Shown here one piece after another: positions 52,370 to 61,168 of a stretch of 64,000 nt of DNA. The notes under the pieces were generated by a model. It saw nothing but the letters and a program-made list of their open reading frames with translations, searched no databases and was not told the origin of the DNA. The translations under genes were made by a program, and so were the position numbers. Origin of the DNA: UBA4615 sp964399635 (GTDB lineage Bacteria; Pseudomonadota; Gammaproteobacteria; Burkholderiales; Burkholderiaceae_E); the NCBI GenBank assembly GCA_964399635.1, contig CAYNRU010000014.1, forward strand, positions 1-64,000. Reading direction: 5' to 3'. Every line of letters starts with the position of its first letter. Position 1 is the first letter of the stretch.

Positions 52370-53028
52370 GCGCGCTGCCGGCCGACCGGCACGACCGCCC
52401 GCGCACGGCCACGCCGCGCGTCGAGCCGCACCACACCGACGCCAACGGACTGCGGCCCGACCTCGCGGTGATCGCCGGCTGGATCCCGCCCGGGTCGCGC
52501 GTGCTCGACCTCGGTTGCGGCGACGGCGTGCTGCTCGATCACCTGCAGCGCGTCAAGGGCTGCGCGGGCTACGGCGTGGAGATCGACGACGCGCAGGTGC
52601 TCGCATGCGCGCGCCGGGGCGTCGACGTGATCCAGCAGGACGTGGAGGCCGGCCTCGACGTCTTCGCGGGGCTGCGCTTCGACGTGGTGGTCATGTCGAT
52701 GGCCATCCAGGCGACGCACCGCACCGAGCGCGTGCTGCGCGAGATGAGCGGCATCGGCGACCAGTGCATCGTGTCCTTCCCCAACTTCGGACACTGGTCG
52801 CACGCCTGGTCGATCCTGAAGGGGCGCATGCCGATGTCCAGCGAGATGCCCTACCAGTGGTACGACACGCCCAACCTGCACCTCTCGACGCTGCGCGACT
52901 TCGAGGACTTCGTCGCCAAGCTCGGGCTGCGGGTCACGCGCAGCGGCTTCCTCGCCGACGGCCGGCCGGTGGGCTGGCTGCCCGGGCTGCGCTGCACGCA
53001 GGCGATCTACAGCTTTCGCACGGCCTGA
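52366..53028 (+). CDS. metW: methionine biosynthesis protein MetW
   Basis: A 220-residue Rossmann-fold methyltransferase-like protein. VLDLGCGDGVLLDHL is the AdoMet motif I, YGVEIDDAQVLACARRGVDVIQQDVEAGL follows, and NFGHWSHAW with MPYQWYDTPNLH are MetW-specific. MetW stimulates MetX activity in known systems. Coupling to metX (ATGA overlap) fits that. It carries a 40-residue N-terminal lead. The next gene is 113 bases away. Confidence 0.94.
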   Translation: MSALPADRHDRPRTATPRVEPHHTDANGLRPDLAVIAGWIPPGSRVLDLGCGDGVLLDHLQRVKGCAGYGVEIDDAQVLACARRGVDVIQQDVEAGLDVFAGLRFDVVVMSMAIQATHRTERVLREMSGIGDQCIVSFPNFGHWSHAWSILKGRMPMSSEMPYQWYDTPNLHLSTLRDFEDFVAKLGLRVTRSGFLADGRPVGWLPGLRCTQAIYSFRTA

Positions 53029-53141
53029 GCCCGCGGCCAGCCGCGCCGCGCCGCGGTGACCGACGACGCGTGCCGGCGGCACGCTATGCTGTGCGACTCC
53101 TCCTCCTGTCGCCGGCATCGCGCCGGCACCGCAATCCGCCC

Positions 53142-53618
53142 ATGACCGAGTCCCGCGAGATCCCCGCCACCCAGCGCTTCGCCTGGATCTTCGGCCTGGC
53201 AGGCCTGCTGCCCTTCCTCGCGCACGCGCTCTTCTCGTGGCTGTCGCCGCCCTCGGAGCTGATCGGCGTGCTGCGCTCCCAGGTGCACTACGCGGCGGCC
53301 ATCCTGACCTTCCTGGGCGCGCTGCACTGGGGCGTCGCGATCGCCTCGCCGTCGGTCGTCGGCGGGCCGGCGGTGACGCGCCTGCTGTGGAGCGTGATGC
53401 CCGCGATCTTTGCCTGGATCATCACGCTGTACCCCACCGACGTGGCGCTGCCGCTGCTCTTCGGGGGCCTGCTGGTGGCGCTCGGCGTCGACTGGCTGCT
53501 GTATCGCGGCACCCCGGTGCCGCGCTGGTTCATGACGCTGCGCACCGTGCTGTCGGCGGTGGCGCTCGCCTCGCTCGGCGCGAGCTGGCTCGCGATGGCG
53601 ACCCGCGCGGGACGCTGA
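53142..53618 (+). CDS. DUF3429 family membrane protein
   Basis: A 158-residue protein with four to five hydrophobic helices. FGLAGLLPFLAHALFSW and YAAAILTFLGALHWGVAIASP are the DUF3429 core, with PAIFAWIITLYPTDVALPLL next. Function is unknown. No ribosome-binding site is visible; TATGCT near 53091 is a candidate -10. It is convergent with the sugar dehydrogenase gene. Confidence 0.85.
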   Translation: MTESREIPATQRFAWIFGLAGLLPFLAHALFSWLSPPSELIGVLRSQVHYAAAILTFLGALHWGVAIASPSVVGGPAVTRLLWSVMPAIFAWIITLYPTDVALPLLFGGLLVALGVDWLLYRGTPVPRWFMTLRTVLSAVALASLGASWLAMATRAGR

Positions 53619-53649
53619 GCGCCGCGCACGGCGGCCCGCGCGCGCGGGC

Positions 53650-54852
53650 TCAGCGCGGGCGCAGCCGCAGGATCGCGCCCTCCGGGCTGTCGGTCAGCAG
53701 GTAGACCAGGCCGTCCGGGCCCGCGCGCACGTCGCGTATCCGCTGGCCGAGGTCCTGCAGCATCCGCTCCTGGCGCACGACGCGCTCGCCGTCGAGCTCG
53801 AGCCGGTACAGGCTGCGCCCCGCCAGCGCGCCCACCAGCAGGTTGCCCTTCCAGGCCGCGAAGCCGGCCCCGTCCACGAAGGCCATGCCCGACGGCGCGA
53901 TGGATGGTGTCCACAGCAGCAGCGGCGCCTGCACGCCGGCCCGGGCCGTGCCCTCGCCGATCGGGGCGCCCGATCCATACTCGCGCCCGGCGGTGATCAC
54001 CGGCCAGCCGTGGTCGCGCCCGGCCGGCGTCACGTTGAGCTCGTCGCCGCCCTGCGGGCCGTGCTCGTGCGTCCAGAGCCGGCCGCTCGACGGATGCAGC
54101 GCCGCGCCCTGCACGTTGCGGTGGCCGTATGACCAGATCTCGGGCAACGCACCGGTGCGCGTCACGAAGGGGTTGTCGGGCGGCACCGAGCCGTCGGGGC
54201 GGATGCGCACCACCTTGCCCAGGTGCGTGCCGAGGTCCTGCGCGCCGTCGCGCAGCGTGAAACGGTCACCGAGCGTCACGAACAGCGTGCCGTCGCGCCC
54301 GAAGACGAGGCGCGAGCCCCAGTGGTAGCCGCCCCCGGCGTCGGGCTGCTGCCGGAAGATCACCTTCACGTCGCGCAGCGCGGCGCCCTCGAGCACGCCG
54401 GTCGCGACCGCGGTGCGTCCGCCGCGCTCGGTCGGCTCCGAGAACGACACGAACACCCTGCGGTCGGTGGCGAACGCGGGCGAGATCGCGACGTCGAGCA
54501 GGCCGCCCTGCGCGCGCGCATGGACCGGCGGCACGCCCTGCACCGGTTCGGACAAGGCGCCCTGCGCGTCGACGATCCTCAGCCGGCCGGGACGCTCGGT
54601 GACCAGCATGCGGCCGTCGGGCAGGAAGGCGAGCCCCCACGGATGCTGCAGGCCGCGCGCGAACTCGGTGACCTCGAGGGTCGTGCGCTCGGTACGGAAG
54701 ATCCGCGGCGCCTGCGCTGCCTCGCCCTGCGCGGTCTCGCTCTGCGTTGCCGCCACCGCGCAGGCGCCGACCATGCACAGCGGCGCGATGCGCAGCGCCA
54801 CCCGCAGCGCGATGCGGGTCGCGCCGCGCGGCAGCGCCACGATCGCACGCAT
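53650..54852 (-). CDS. soluble PQQ-dependent sugar dehydrogenase family lipoprotein
   Basis: About 400 residues, a six-bladed propeller of the GSDH/sorbosone dehydrogenase type. Segments are GLQHPWGLAFLPDGRMLVTERPGRL, GLLDVAISPAF, GSRLVFGRDGTLFVTLGDR, WSYGHRNVQG and LWTHEHGPQGGDELN. The signal segment ends in MVGAC, a lipobox, so it should sit on the outer membrane facing the periplasm. I prefer the ATG at 54852 (GGAA upstream, signal starts at once) over 54891. PQQ dependence is a family inference. Confidence 0.88.
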   Translation of the reverse strand: MRAIVALPRGATRIALRVALRIAPLCMVGACAVAATQSETAQGEAAQAPRIFRTERTTLEVTEFARGLQHPWGLAFLPDGRMLVTERPGRLRIVDAQGALSEPVQGVPPVHARAQGGLLDVAISPAFATDRRVFVSFSEPTERGGRTAVATGVLEGAALRDVKVIFRQQPDAGGGYHWGSRLVFGRDGTLFVTLGDRFTLRDGAQDLGTHLGKVVRIRPDGSVPPDNPFVTRTGALPEIWSYGHRNVQGAALHPSSGRLWTHEHGPQGGDELNVTPAGRDHGWPVITAGREYGSGAPIGEGTARAGVQAPLLLWTPSIAPSGMAFVDGAGFAAWKGNLLVGALAGRSLYRLELDGERVVRQERMLQDLGQRIRDVRAGPDGLVYLLTDSPEGAILRLRPR

Positions 54853-55084
54853 CGTTCCGTGGGGGGGTGCGGCGGTGGCGGTGGCGGGCATGGCGTTCGA
54901 TCCGAAGGAGGCCCGGCGCGGGCCTGCGGCACGGGTCCGCACGATTGTGCCGCAGGCGCGCCGCGGCGTGCGCCGCGACGCAGGCGCATGACCCCGGTTT
55001 GACCACCGCCGGGCGGCCTCCTATAGTCGGCCGCGTCGTCGGCCGCACGGCCGCCCGCCCGACACGATCCATGAGGAGACGAAC

Positions 55085-56080
55085 TTGACCAGGACCATCA
55101 CGAGGGCTGTGCTCGCTGCCGCAGCGCTGCTGCTCGCATCGCAGGCGGCCCTGGCGCAGACCGCGCCCGCCGGCGGCGCGGCGCCCTGGCCGACCCGGCC
55201 GATCCGCCTGATCCTCGGCTTCGCGCCCGGCGGCCCCACCGACATCGTCGCGCGGGTGATCGGGCAGCGCCTGTCCGAGCAGGTGGGCCAGCCGGTGATC
55301 ATCGACAACAAGCCCGGCGCGGGCGGCAACCTCGCGGCCGACCTGGCCGCCAAGGCGCCCGCCGACGGGTACACGCTGTTCTACAACACCTCCGCGGTGA
55401 CCATCGCGCCGTCGCTGTACGGCAAGGTCCCCTACGACACGCTGCGCGACTTCGCGCCGGTGTCCACCACCGCGACCAACGCGATGCTGGTGATGGTCCA
55501 TCCGTCGATGCCGGTGCGCACGATCGGCGAGCTGGTGGCGTACGCGCGTGCCAACCCCGGCAAGCTGAACTACGCGTCGTCGGGCACCGGCACCATCACC
55601 CATCTCGCGACCGCCGCGCTCGGCTCGCAACTGGGCCTGCAGATGACGCACGTGCCCTACAAGGGCAGCGCGCCGGCGCTGGTCGACCTCTCGGCGGGCG
55701 TCACGCAGATCATGACCGACACGGTCAACAGCGCGCTGCCCTACGTGAAGGACGGGCGGCTGCGCGCGCTGGCCGTGACCATGCCGCGCCGGCTCGCGGT
55801 GCTGCCCGACGTGCCGACGCTGTCGGAGACGGTGATGGCCGGCATGGAGATGAGCGCCTGGCAGGGCGTGCTCGTGCCCACCGGCACGCCGGCGCCGGTC
55901 GTGCAGCGGATCAACGCCGAGCTGCGCCGCGTCCTCGCGCACGAGGAGACCCGCGCCAAGCTGATCGCGCAGGGCACCGAGATCCTCGGCAGCACGCCCG
56001 AGGAGTACGCGGCCTACCTGAGGAGCGAGCTCGCGCGCTGGTCGAAGGTGGTGGCCGAGACCGGCGCGAAGGCCGAGTAG
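55085..56080 (+). CDS. Bug-family tricarboxylate-transport receptor
   Basis: A 331-residue periplasmic binding protein (TctC/Bug family). The signal ends at AALAQ, then WPTRPIRLILGFAPGGPTDIVAR, KPGAGGNLAADLAAKAPADGYTL and MTHVPYKGSAPALVDL are hallmarks. The start is TTG with GAGGAG seven bases upstream. No TctAB membrane genes are adjacent, as is common for these expanded orphan receptors. Its neighbours (sugar dehydrogenase, Rieske oxygenase) suggest an aromatic or sugar acid ligand; this is inference. Confidence 0.92.
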   Translation: MTRTITRAVLAAAALLLASQAALAQTAPAGGAAPWPTRPIRLILGFAPGGPTDIVARVIGQRLSEQVGQPVIIDNKPGAGGNLAADLAAKAPADGYTLFYNTSAVTIAPSLYGKVPYDTLRDFAPVSTTATNAMLVMVHPSMPVRTIGELVAYARANPGKLNYASSGTGTITHLATAALGSQLGLQMTHVPYKGSAPALVDLSAGVTQIMTDTVNSALPYVKDGRLRALAVTMPRRLAVLPDVPTLSETVMAGMEMSAWQGVLVPTGTPAPVVQRINAELRRVLAHEETRAKLIAQGTEILGSTPEEYAAYLRSELARWSKVVAETGAKAE

Positions 56081-56101
56081 ACGGCGGGGGCCGGGAGCGG
56101 G

Positions 56102-56419
56102 TTGGCCGTGTTCGCGGTCTGGCTGGTCGGGCTCGGGCTCGCCGTACTTGCGCCGCTCCTGTTGCTGCTCGCGCTGTGGCGGCTGCGCCGGCCCGCGACG
56201 CGGCCGTCGGCGGTCCGCATGATGCAGGGCGGGGCGGCGGGCGCGCTCGCGGGATTCGCGGTGTCCTGGGTGGTGGGGCTGATCGTCGAGCGGCAGCCGG
56301 ACGGGTTGTCCGACTACTGGTACGTGCCGGTGGCGGTGGGCTTCACGTTCGGCGTGCTCGCGGCAGCGGCGCTGCGCGCCTGGCGGATCGCGCAGCGCAA
56401 GGTGGCTTCGAGCCTGTGA
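56102..56419 (+). CDS. small membrane protein of unknown function
   Basis: About 105 residues with three hydrophobic segments: an N-terminal one (VFAVWLVGLGLAVLAPLLLLLAL), a second around GALAGFAVSWVVGLIV and a third, VAVGFTFGVLAAAALRAW. It ends in a short basic tail. Start is TTG at 56102 or GTG at 56108; no family is recognised. It follows the Bug gene by 21 bases and precedes the Rieske oxygenase. Confidence 0.6.
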   Translation: MAVFAVWLVGLGLAVLAPLLLLLALWRLRRPATRPSAVRMMQGGAAGALAGFAVSWVVGLIVERQPDGLSDYWYVPVAVGFTFGVLAAAALRAWRIAQRKVASSL

Positions 56420-56544
56420 GCGGTTCGCGGCCCGAGCGGCGCCCGGCGTGCCGCGGGCCGGGCGCCGTTCCGGTGACCCCCGCGAGGGGCAGACAGCACG
56501 CTCGAGGCGTCGCACAACGCGCATCCCGAGCATCGGAGGAGACG

Positions 56545-57633
56545 ATGAGAACGGATTCAGAGCGCGCCTGGCTGCGCGACTGCTGGTATGTGATCGCCTG
56601 GGACCACGAGATCCCGCCGGCCGACGCCGGCCGCGACGTCGCGCTGTTCCGTCGCGTCGTGCTCGAGGAGCCGATCCTCGTCTACCGGCTGCAGGACGGC
56701 GGCTTCGCCGCGATCGAGGACCGCTGCTGCCACCGCCATGCACCCCTGTCGCAGGGCCGCCGCGAGGGCGACAACGTGCGCTGCGGCTATCACGGCCTGA
56801 TGTTCGACGCGCGCGGCGCGTGCGTGGACGCGCCCGGGCTGCCCGCGATCCCGCCGAAGGCCTGCGTGCGGGCGTATCCGCTGGCGGTCCGCAACCGCTG
56901 GATCTTCGTGTGGATGGGCGATCCGGCCCGCGCCGACGCCGCGCTGCTGCCGGACAACTTCTCGTGCGACCACCCGGGCTGGCGCAACCGCCCGGGCTAC
57001 CTGCACTACGACACGCCCTACCTGCTGATCTGCGACAACCTGCTCGACTTCTCGCACCTGAGCTACGTGCACGAGACCTCGCTCGGCGGCTCGACGAAGA
57101 TCGCGCGCTCGCGCCCGGAGATCGCGCCGGTGGCGGGTCCGAACGCGGACTGGCCGCAGCTCGGCATCCGCGTGAGCCGCCACGTCCCCGACGTGCCGGC
57201 GCCGCCGTTCTACCAGCGCTTTCGCCGCTTCGATACCCACCTCGACCGCTGGTTCGACTACGAGTTCCTGCTGCCCGGCACGCTGCTGATGCATTCGGGC
57301 GGCAGGCCGGTCGGCGACGCCACGGACGAGCGGGCGGTCCGGCTGCACAGTTGCCAGACGCTGACCCCTGAGACGGCGGACACCACGCACTACTTCTTTC
57401 AGCAGTCGCACCCGGCCGACCAGGGCGACGCGTCGATGACCGAGTCGATCTACGACAGCCTGCTGCGGGCCTTCGAGGAGGACCGCGCGATGATCACTGC
57501 CCAGCACCGCAACATCCAGCTCGCCCCCGGTGCGCCGATGCTGCCGCTGGGGATGGATGCCGCGCTGATCCAGTTCAGGCGCCTGCTCGAGCAGCGCCTG
57601 CGGATCGAGGACGCCCGCCGCGCGACGCGCTGA
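56545..57633 (+). CDS. Rieske non-heme iron oxygenase, VanA-like
   Basis: A 362-residue oxygenase. The 2Fe-2S cluster ligands are Cys61, His63, Cys80 and His83 (DRCCHRH and CGYHG, the usual C-x-H-16-C-x2-H). The mononuclear iron site is DNLLDFSHLSYVHE, with His171 and His176 and the bridging aspartate. Architecture is that of vanillate O-demethylase and related O-demethylases. No reductase or ferredoxin gene is adjacent. GGAGGAG precedes the ATG. Confidence 0.92.
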   Translation: MRTDSERAWLRDCWYVIAWDHEIPPADAGRDVALFRRVVLEEPILVYRLQDGGFAAIEDRCCHRHAPLSQGRREGDNVRCGYHGLMFDARGACVDAPGLPAIPPKACVRAYPLAVRNRWIFVWMGDPARADAALLPDNFSCDHPGWRNRPGYLHYDTPYLLICDNLLDFSHLSYVHETSLGGSTKIARSRPEIAPVAGPNADWPQLGIRVSRHVPDVPAPPFYQRFRRFDTHLDRWFDYEFLLPGTLLMHSGGRPVGDATDERAVRLHSCQTLTPETADTTHYFFQQSHPADQGDASMTESIYDSLLRAFEEDRAMITAQHRNIQLAPGAPMLPLGMDAALIQFRRLLEQRLRIEDARRATR

Positions 57634-57812
57634 AGCGCCCAGCGCACGGTCGTCGCGACCGCCCGCCGTGCAAGCTGCCGATCATCGGCCGCTCGAGGCT
57701 GCCGAACCTGTGCCCGGGCACCGGTCATGGCGCGCCCGGCCGGACGCGGTCGGTTGCCACGCCGGCATCGTCCCAGGCTCGCGCAGACACCCGCAGACCG
57801 GCACGGGCGATC

Positions 57813-57822
57813 TGTGCTAAAA
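57813..57822 (+). promoter_or_regulatory. extended -10-like element before the thiolase
   Basis: TGTGCTAAAA sits in AT-rich sequence 30 bases ahead of the ATG at 57853. It excludes the ATG at 57826 as a convenient start only if transcription begins near 57829; evidence is compositional. Confidence 0.3.
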
Positions 57823-57852
57823 ACCATGGACGAAGACACGGAGACTCGAACC

Positions 57853-59031
57853 ATGGCTGAAGCATTCATCGTCGCCGCGGCGCGCACCGCCGGCGGCAAG
57901 AAAGGCGGCCGGCTGTCCGGCTGGCACCCAGCCGACCTCGCCGCGCAGGTGCTCGACGCGCTGGTCGTGCGCAGCGGCATCGACCCCGCGCTGGTCGAGG
58001 ACGTGATCATGGGCTGCGTCGGCCAGGCCGGCGAGCAGTCCGCCAACGTCGCGCGCAACGCGGTGCTCGCGTCGTCGCTGCCCGAGCACGTGCCAGGCAC
58101 CTCGGTGGACCGCCAGTGCGGCTCCTCGCAGCAGGCGCTGCACTTCGCCGCGCAGGCGGTGATGTCCGGCACGATGGACGTGGTGATCGCAGCCGGCGTC
58201 GAGAGCATGAGCCGCGTGCCGATGGGCATGCCGAGCTCGCTGCCGTTCAAGAACGGCATGGGCCACTACATGAGCCCCGCGATCCGCGCCAAGTATCCCG
58301 GCCCCGACTTCAGCCAGTTCCTGGGCGCCGAGATGATGGTCAGGAAGTACGGCCTGAGCAAGGCCGACCTCGACGCCTACGCCCTCTCCAGCCACGAGCG
58401 CGCCATCGCCGCGACCAAGGCCGGCGCCTTCGCCGAGGAGATCGTGCCGGTCGCGGTACGCCGCGCCGACGGCACGGCCAGCGACGAGATGCATTCGATC
58501 GATGAAGGCATCCGCTTCGATGCGAACCTGGCCGGCATCTCGGCGGTCAAGGTGCTGCAGGAGGGCGGGGCCATCACGGCGGCCAACGCCAGCCAGATCT
58601 GCGACGGCTCGGCCGGCCTGATGGTCGTGAGCGAGAAGGCCCTGAAGACGCTGGGCCTCAAGCCGCTCGCCCGCATCCACCACCTGAGCCTGCTGGGCCA
58701 CGACCCGGTCATCATGCTCGAGGCGCCGCTGCCAGCGACCGAGCGGGCGCTCAAGAAGGCCGGCATGAAGATCGATGACATCGACCTGTTCGAGGTCAAC
58801 GAGGCCTTCGCGTCGGTGCCGCTCGCCTGGCTGAAGGCCACCGGCGCCGACCCCGCCCGCATGAACGCCACCGGCGGCGCGATCGCGCTGGGCCACCCGC
58901 TGGGCGGCTCGGGCGCCAAGCTGATGACCACCCTCGTGCACCAGCTGCGCCGCAGCGGCAAGCGCTACGGCCTGCAGACGATGTGCGAGGGCGGTGGCAT
59001 GGCCAACGTGACGATCGTCGAGCGGCTGTAG
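57853..59031 (+). CDS. thiolase (acetyl-CoA C-acyltransferase)
   Basis: A 392-residue thiolase of normal length. Cys89 in DRQCGSSQQAL is the acyl-enzyme cysteine. NEAFAS, GHPLGGSGAKL and the second cysteine in TMCEGGGM complete the site. It could act in beta-oxidation, in acetoacetyl-CoA metabolism, or as the 3-oxoadipyl-CoA thiolase that the pca operon lacks; the sequence does not decide. GGAG precedes the ATG, and an ATG 27 bases upstream is also in frame. Confidence 0.93.
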   Translation: MAEAFIVAAARTAGGKKGGRLSGWHPADLAAQVLDALVVRSGIDPALVEDVIMGCVGQAGEQSANVARNAVLASSLPEHVPGTSVDRQCGSSQQALHFAAQAVMSGTMDVVIAAGVESMSRVPMGMPSSLPFKNGMGHYMSPAIRAKYPGPDFSQFLGAEMMVRKYGLSKADLDAYALSSHERAIAATKAGAFAEEIVPVAVRRADGTASDEMHSIDEGIRFDANLAGISAVKVLQEGGAITAANASQICDGSAGLMVVSEKALKTLGLKPLARIHHLSLLGHDPVIMLEAPLPATERALKKAGMKIDDIDLFEVNEAFASVPLAWLKATGADPARMNATGGAIALGHPLGGSGAKLMTTLVHQLRRSGKRYGLQTMCEGGGMANVTIVERL

Positions 59032-59159
59032 GACGGCCGAGGGCCCGCTGCGGCGGGCTTCACGACCCGATCGACGCGCTCTGGCGCGGGCCTGCGCGCG
59101 CGACGGGCGCGCCCCGGCCGTGGCGTACCATGGTGAGAAGAGGGTGTTCCCGCCGACCC

Positions 59160-60851
59160 ATGGCATTCGCCGATCTCCTCATGCCGTCCTGGCTGCGTGC
59201 GGCCGGCGCGGCGAGAGGCGTCGCGCTGGCGCTGTGCATCGCCTCGGGCTGCGTCGCGGGCCTGCCCTGCGCGGCCCGCGCGCAGCCGGCGCCGGACCCA
59301 CCGATCCCCACCTTCGCTGAGCTGGAGGCGGCAGGCGCGCGCTACGGCAGCATCCGCATCGTCACCCGCGACGTCTTCGACCTCGACGACCCGGCAGAGA
59401 ACAAGCTCCTCTTCCGATGGGCCAATGCGCTGCACGTCGTCACCCGCCCGGAGGTGATCGGGCGTTCACTGCTGTTCAAGAGCGGCGACCCGGTGTCGGT
59501 GCGGCAGATCGAGGAGACCGAGCGCGTGCTGCGCAGCCTGCGCTACGTCTACGACGTGACCCTGCGCGCGGTGGCCTACCGCGACGGCGTCGTCGACGTC
59601 GTGGTGACCACGCGCGACACCTGGACGCTCGACGTGGGCGCCGGCGCGAGCCGCTCCGGCGGCACCAACTCGGGCTCGGCCGCGATCAGGGAATCCAACC
59701 TGCTGGGGACGGGGGTCGGGGTCAGCATCGGCGGCTTCAGCAATGTCGACCGCAACGGTGTCGAGTTCCAGGTGTCCGACGAGCGCGCCTTCGACGGCTG
59801 GACCTCGGTGGGCTTCGGCCTGTCCCGGAACAGCGACGGCGAGCGCATGGCGGCGCGGCTGGTGCACCCCTTCTATTCCCTCGACACGCGCTGGGCCGCC
59901 GGCATCACCACGAGCAGCGACGACCGCATCGAGCCCGTCTACAGCGCGGGCGAGATCGTGAGCCAGTACCGGCGCCGAGATCGCGTGACCGAGGCCTTCG
60001 GCGGCTGGTCGGACGGGCTGGTGGACGGCTGGGTCCGGCGCTACTCGTTCGGGGTGCGCGCGCAGGAGACGAGCTTCGCGCCCGAGCCCGGCCTGGTCGC
60101 GCCGCCGGTGCTGTCGCCCGACGAGCGCCTGGTGGGGCCGTTCGTGCGCTACGACCTGATCGAGGACCGCTACGAGAAGAGGCGGAACCTGTCGCAGATG
60201 GGTCGCCCCGAGTTCCTCGCACTCGGCCTGAACGCGTCCTTCCAGCTGGGTCGGGCGATGAGCTCGCTCGGCTCGACCACCGACGCGTGGCTGTACTCGG
60301 CCGCGGTGAGCCGCGGCTTCGAGCCCACCGCGACCACCCGGCTGCTCGCGTCGGGGACGGTCGCCGGCCGCTGGGCCCAGGGCGACGAGCCGCGCCTGCG
60401 GGCGGGCGGGCAGGTCCAGTACTACCATCCGCAGGGCGCGCGATGGCTGTTCTATGCGTCGGCCGCCGGCGAGATGCTGAACAGCCCCTCGCCGCTGGAC
60501 ACGCTCACGGTGGGCGGCGATACAGGCCTGCGCGGCTACCCGCTGCGCTACCAGTCCGGCTCGCGGCGGGCGGTGTTCACGCTGGAGGAGCGCGTCTACA
60601 CCGACCTGTACCTCTACCGGCTGTTCCGCGTGGGCGGCGCGGCCTTCTTCGACGCCGGCCGTGCGTGGGGCGGCGCCGATCCCAATCCGGTCGATCCGGG
60701 CTGGCTCGCCAACATCGGCGTCGGCCTGCGCATCTTCAGCGTGCGGGCCGGCTCCAGCACCGTGCTGCACCTGGACATCGCCATGCCGCTGAACGCCGAC
60801 CCCGCGATCAAGAGCGTGCAGTTCCTGGTGAGGACGCGCTCGAGCTTCTGA
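59160..60851 (+). CDS. BamA/TamA-like outer-membrane protein with one POTRA domain
   Basis: A 563-residue protein. After a signal peptide (cleavage near ARAQ) comes a POTRA-like segment with SVRQIEETERVLRSLRYVYDVTLR and VVDVVVTTRDTWTL. A 16-strand-type surface-antigen barrel follows, with TVGGDTGLRGYPLRYQSGSRR and a closing phenylalanine (RTRSSF). Single-POTRA Omp85 members either secrete or insert proteins or lipids. No partner gene is adjacent. Start at 59160; TACCAT near 59127 may be its -10. Confidence 0.85.
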   Translation: MAFADLLMPSWLRAAGAARGVALALCIASGCVAGLPCAARAQPAPDPPIPTFAELEAAGARYGSIRIVTRDVFDLDDPAENKLLFRWANALHVVTRPEVIGRSLLFKSGDPVSVRQIEETERVLRSLRYVYDVTLRAVAYRDGVVDVVVTTRDTWTLDVGAGASRSGGTNSGSAAIRESNLLGTGVGVSIGGFSNVDRNGVEFQVSDERAFDGWTSVGFGLSRNSDGERMAARLVHPFYSLDTRWAAGITTSSDDRIEPVYSAGEIVSQYRRRDRVTEAFGGWSDGLVDGWVRRYSFGVRAQETSFAPEPGLVAPPVLSPDERLVGPFVRYDLIEDRYEKRRNLSQMGRPEFLALGLNASFQLGRAMSSLGSTTDAWLYSAAVSRGFEPTATTRLLASGTVAGRWAQGDEPRLRAGGQVQYYHPQGARWLFYASAAGEMLNSPSPLDTLTVGGDTGLRGYPLRYQSGSRRAVFTLEERVYTDLYLYRLFRVGGAAFFDAGRAWGGADPNPVDPGWLANIGVGLRIFSVRAGSSTVLHLDIAMPLNADPAIKSVQFLVRTRSSF

Positions 60852-60858
60852 GCCGGCG

Positions 60859-60909
60859 TCAGAACCCCAGCCGCAGCGACAGGCGGACCGTGCGCGGCTC
60901 GAATGGAGG
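60859..60909 (-). pseudogene. C-terminal relic of an outer-membrane receptor
   Basis: The last 16 codons before a TGA read PPFEPRTVRLSLRLGF, the typical end of TonB-dependent receptors (a PRT/PRE-VRLSLR strand closing on phenylalanine). Nothing receptor-like precedes it. It is too short for certainty. Confidence 0.35.
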
Positions 60910-60927
60910 TGCTCGATGTCGTTTGCC

Positions 60928-60952
60928 CCGATGTGAGCGTCGGCGCTGACGC
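60928..60952 (+). repeat. 25-bp intergenic repeat, copy 2
   Basis: CCGATGTGAGC, seven variable bases, CTGACGC, as at 41869-41893. Here GAGCGTC (60935-60941) also pairs with GACGCTC (60948-60954) in a hairpin with a six-base loop. Confidence 0.4.
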
Positions 60953-61034
60953 TCATCGTGTCCAGCCCCCCTCCGACGGATGCGTGCGCCGCGGGCCCGC
61001 GGGCGAGGGCCCCCGCGACCGCCGCCCGGTGCAA

Positions 61035-61060
61035 AATTGACGCTTACGTCAACGTCAATT
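61035..61060. promoter_or_regulatory. palindromic operator candidate upstream of icmF
   Basis: AATTGACG-N10-CGTCAATT is a perfect 8+8 inverted repeat, and inside it TTGACG-N4-CGTCAA forms a second dyad. It lies 109 bases ahead of the icmF ATG in AT-rich sequence unlike its surroundings. It looks like a dimer-binding operator for a regulator of acyl-CoA or branched-chain catabolism; the protein is unknown. Confidence 0.55.
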
Positions 61061-61168
61061 AGCCTTCGCCCGCCGGATCGTCGAAGATGCCGGGGTGCGA
61101 GGATCGCCGCGGCCGCCGCGAGCCGCGCCAGCCCAGCCGACGGCCCCATGCCGCCCCGGAGACCCCCG

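Larger units (their letters stand above)
60852..61168. other. 317-base gap before icmF
   Basis: It contains no intact gene. It holds the tail relic at 60859-60909 (minus strand), the second repeat copy overlapping a hairpin (60928-60954), GC-rich hairpin-prone sequence, and the palindromic operator candidate at 61035-61060. The icmF promoter presumably lies near the operator. Confidence 0.6.

Noticed and set aside
54853..54891. Upstream ATG for the sugar dehydrogenase
   Set aside because: It would bury the signal peptide behind 13 extra residues and has no ribosome-binding site; kept only as an alternative.
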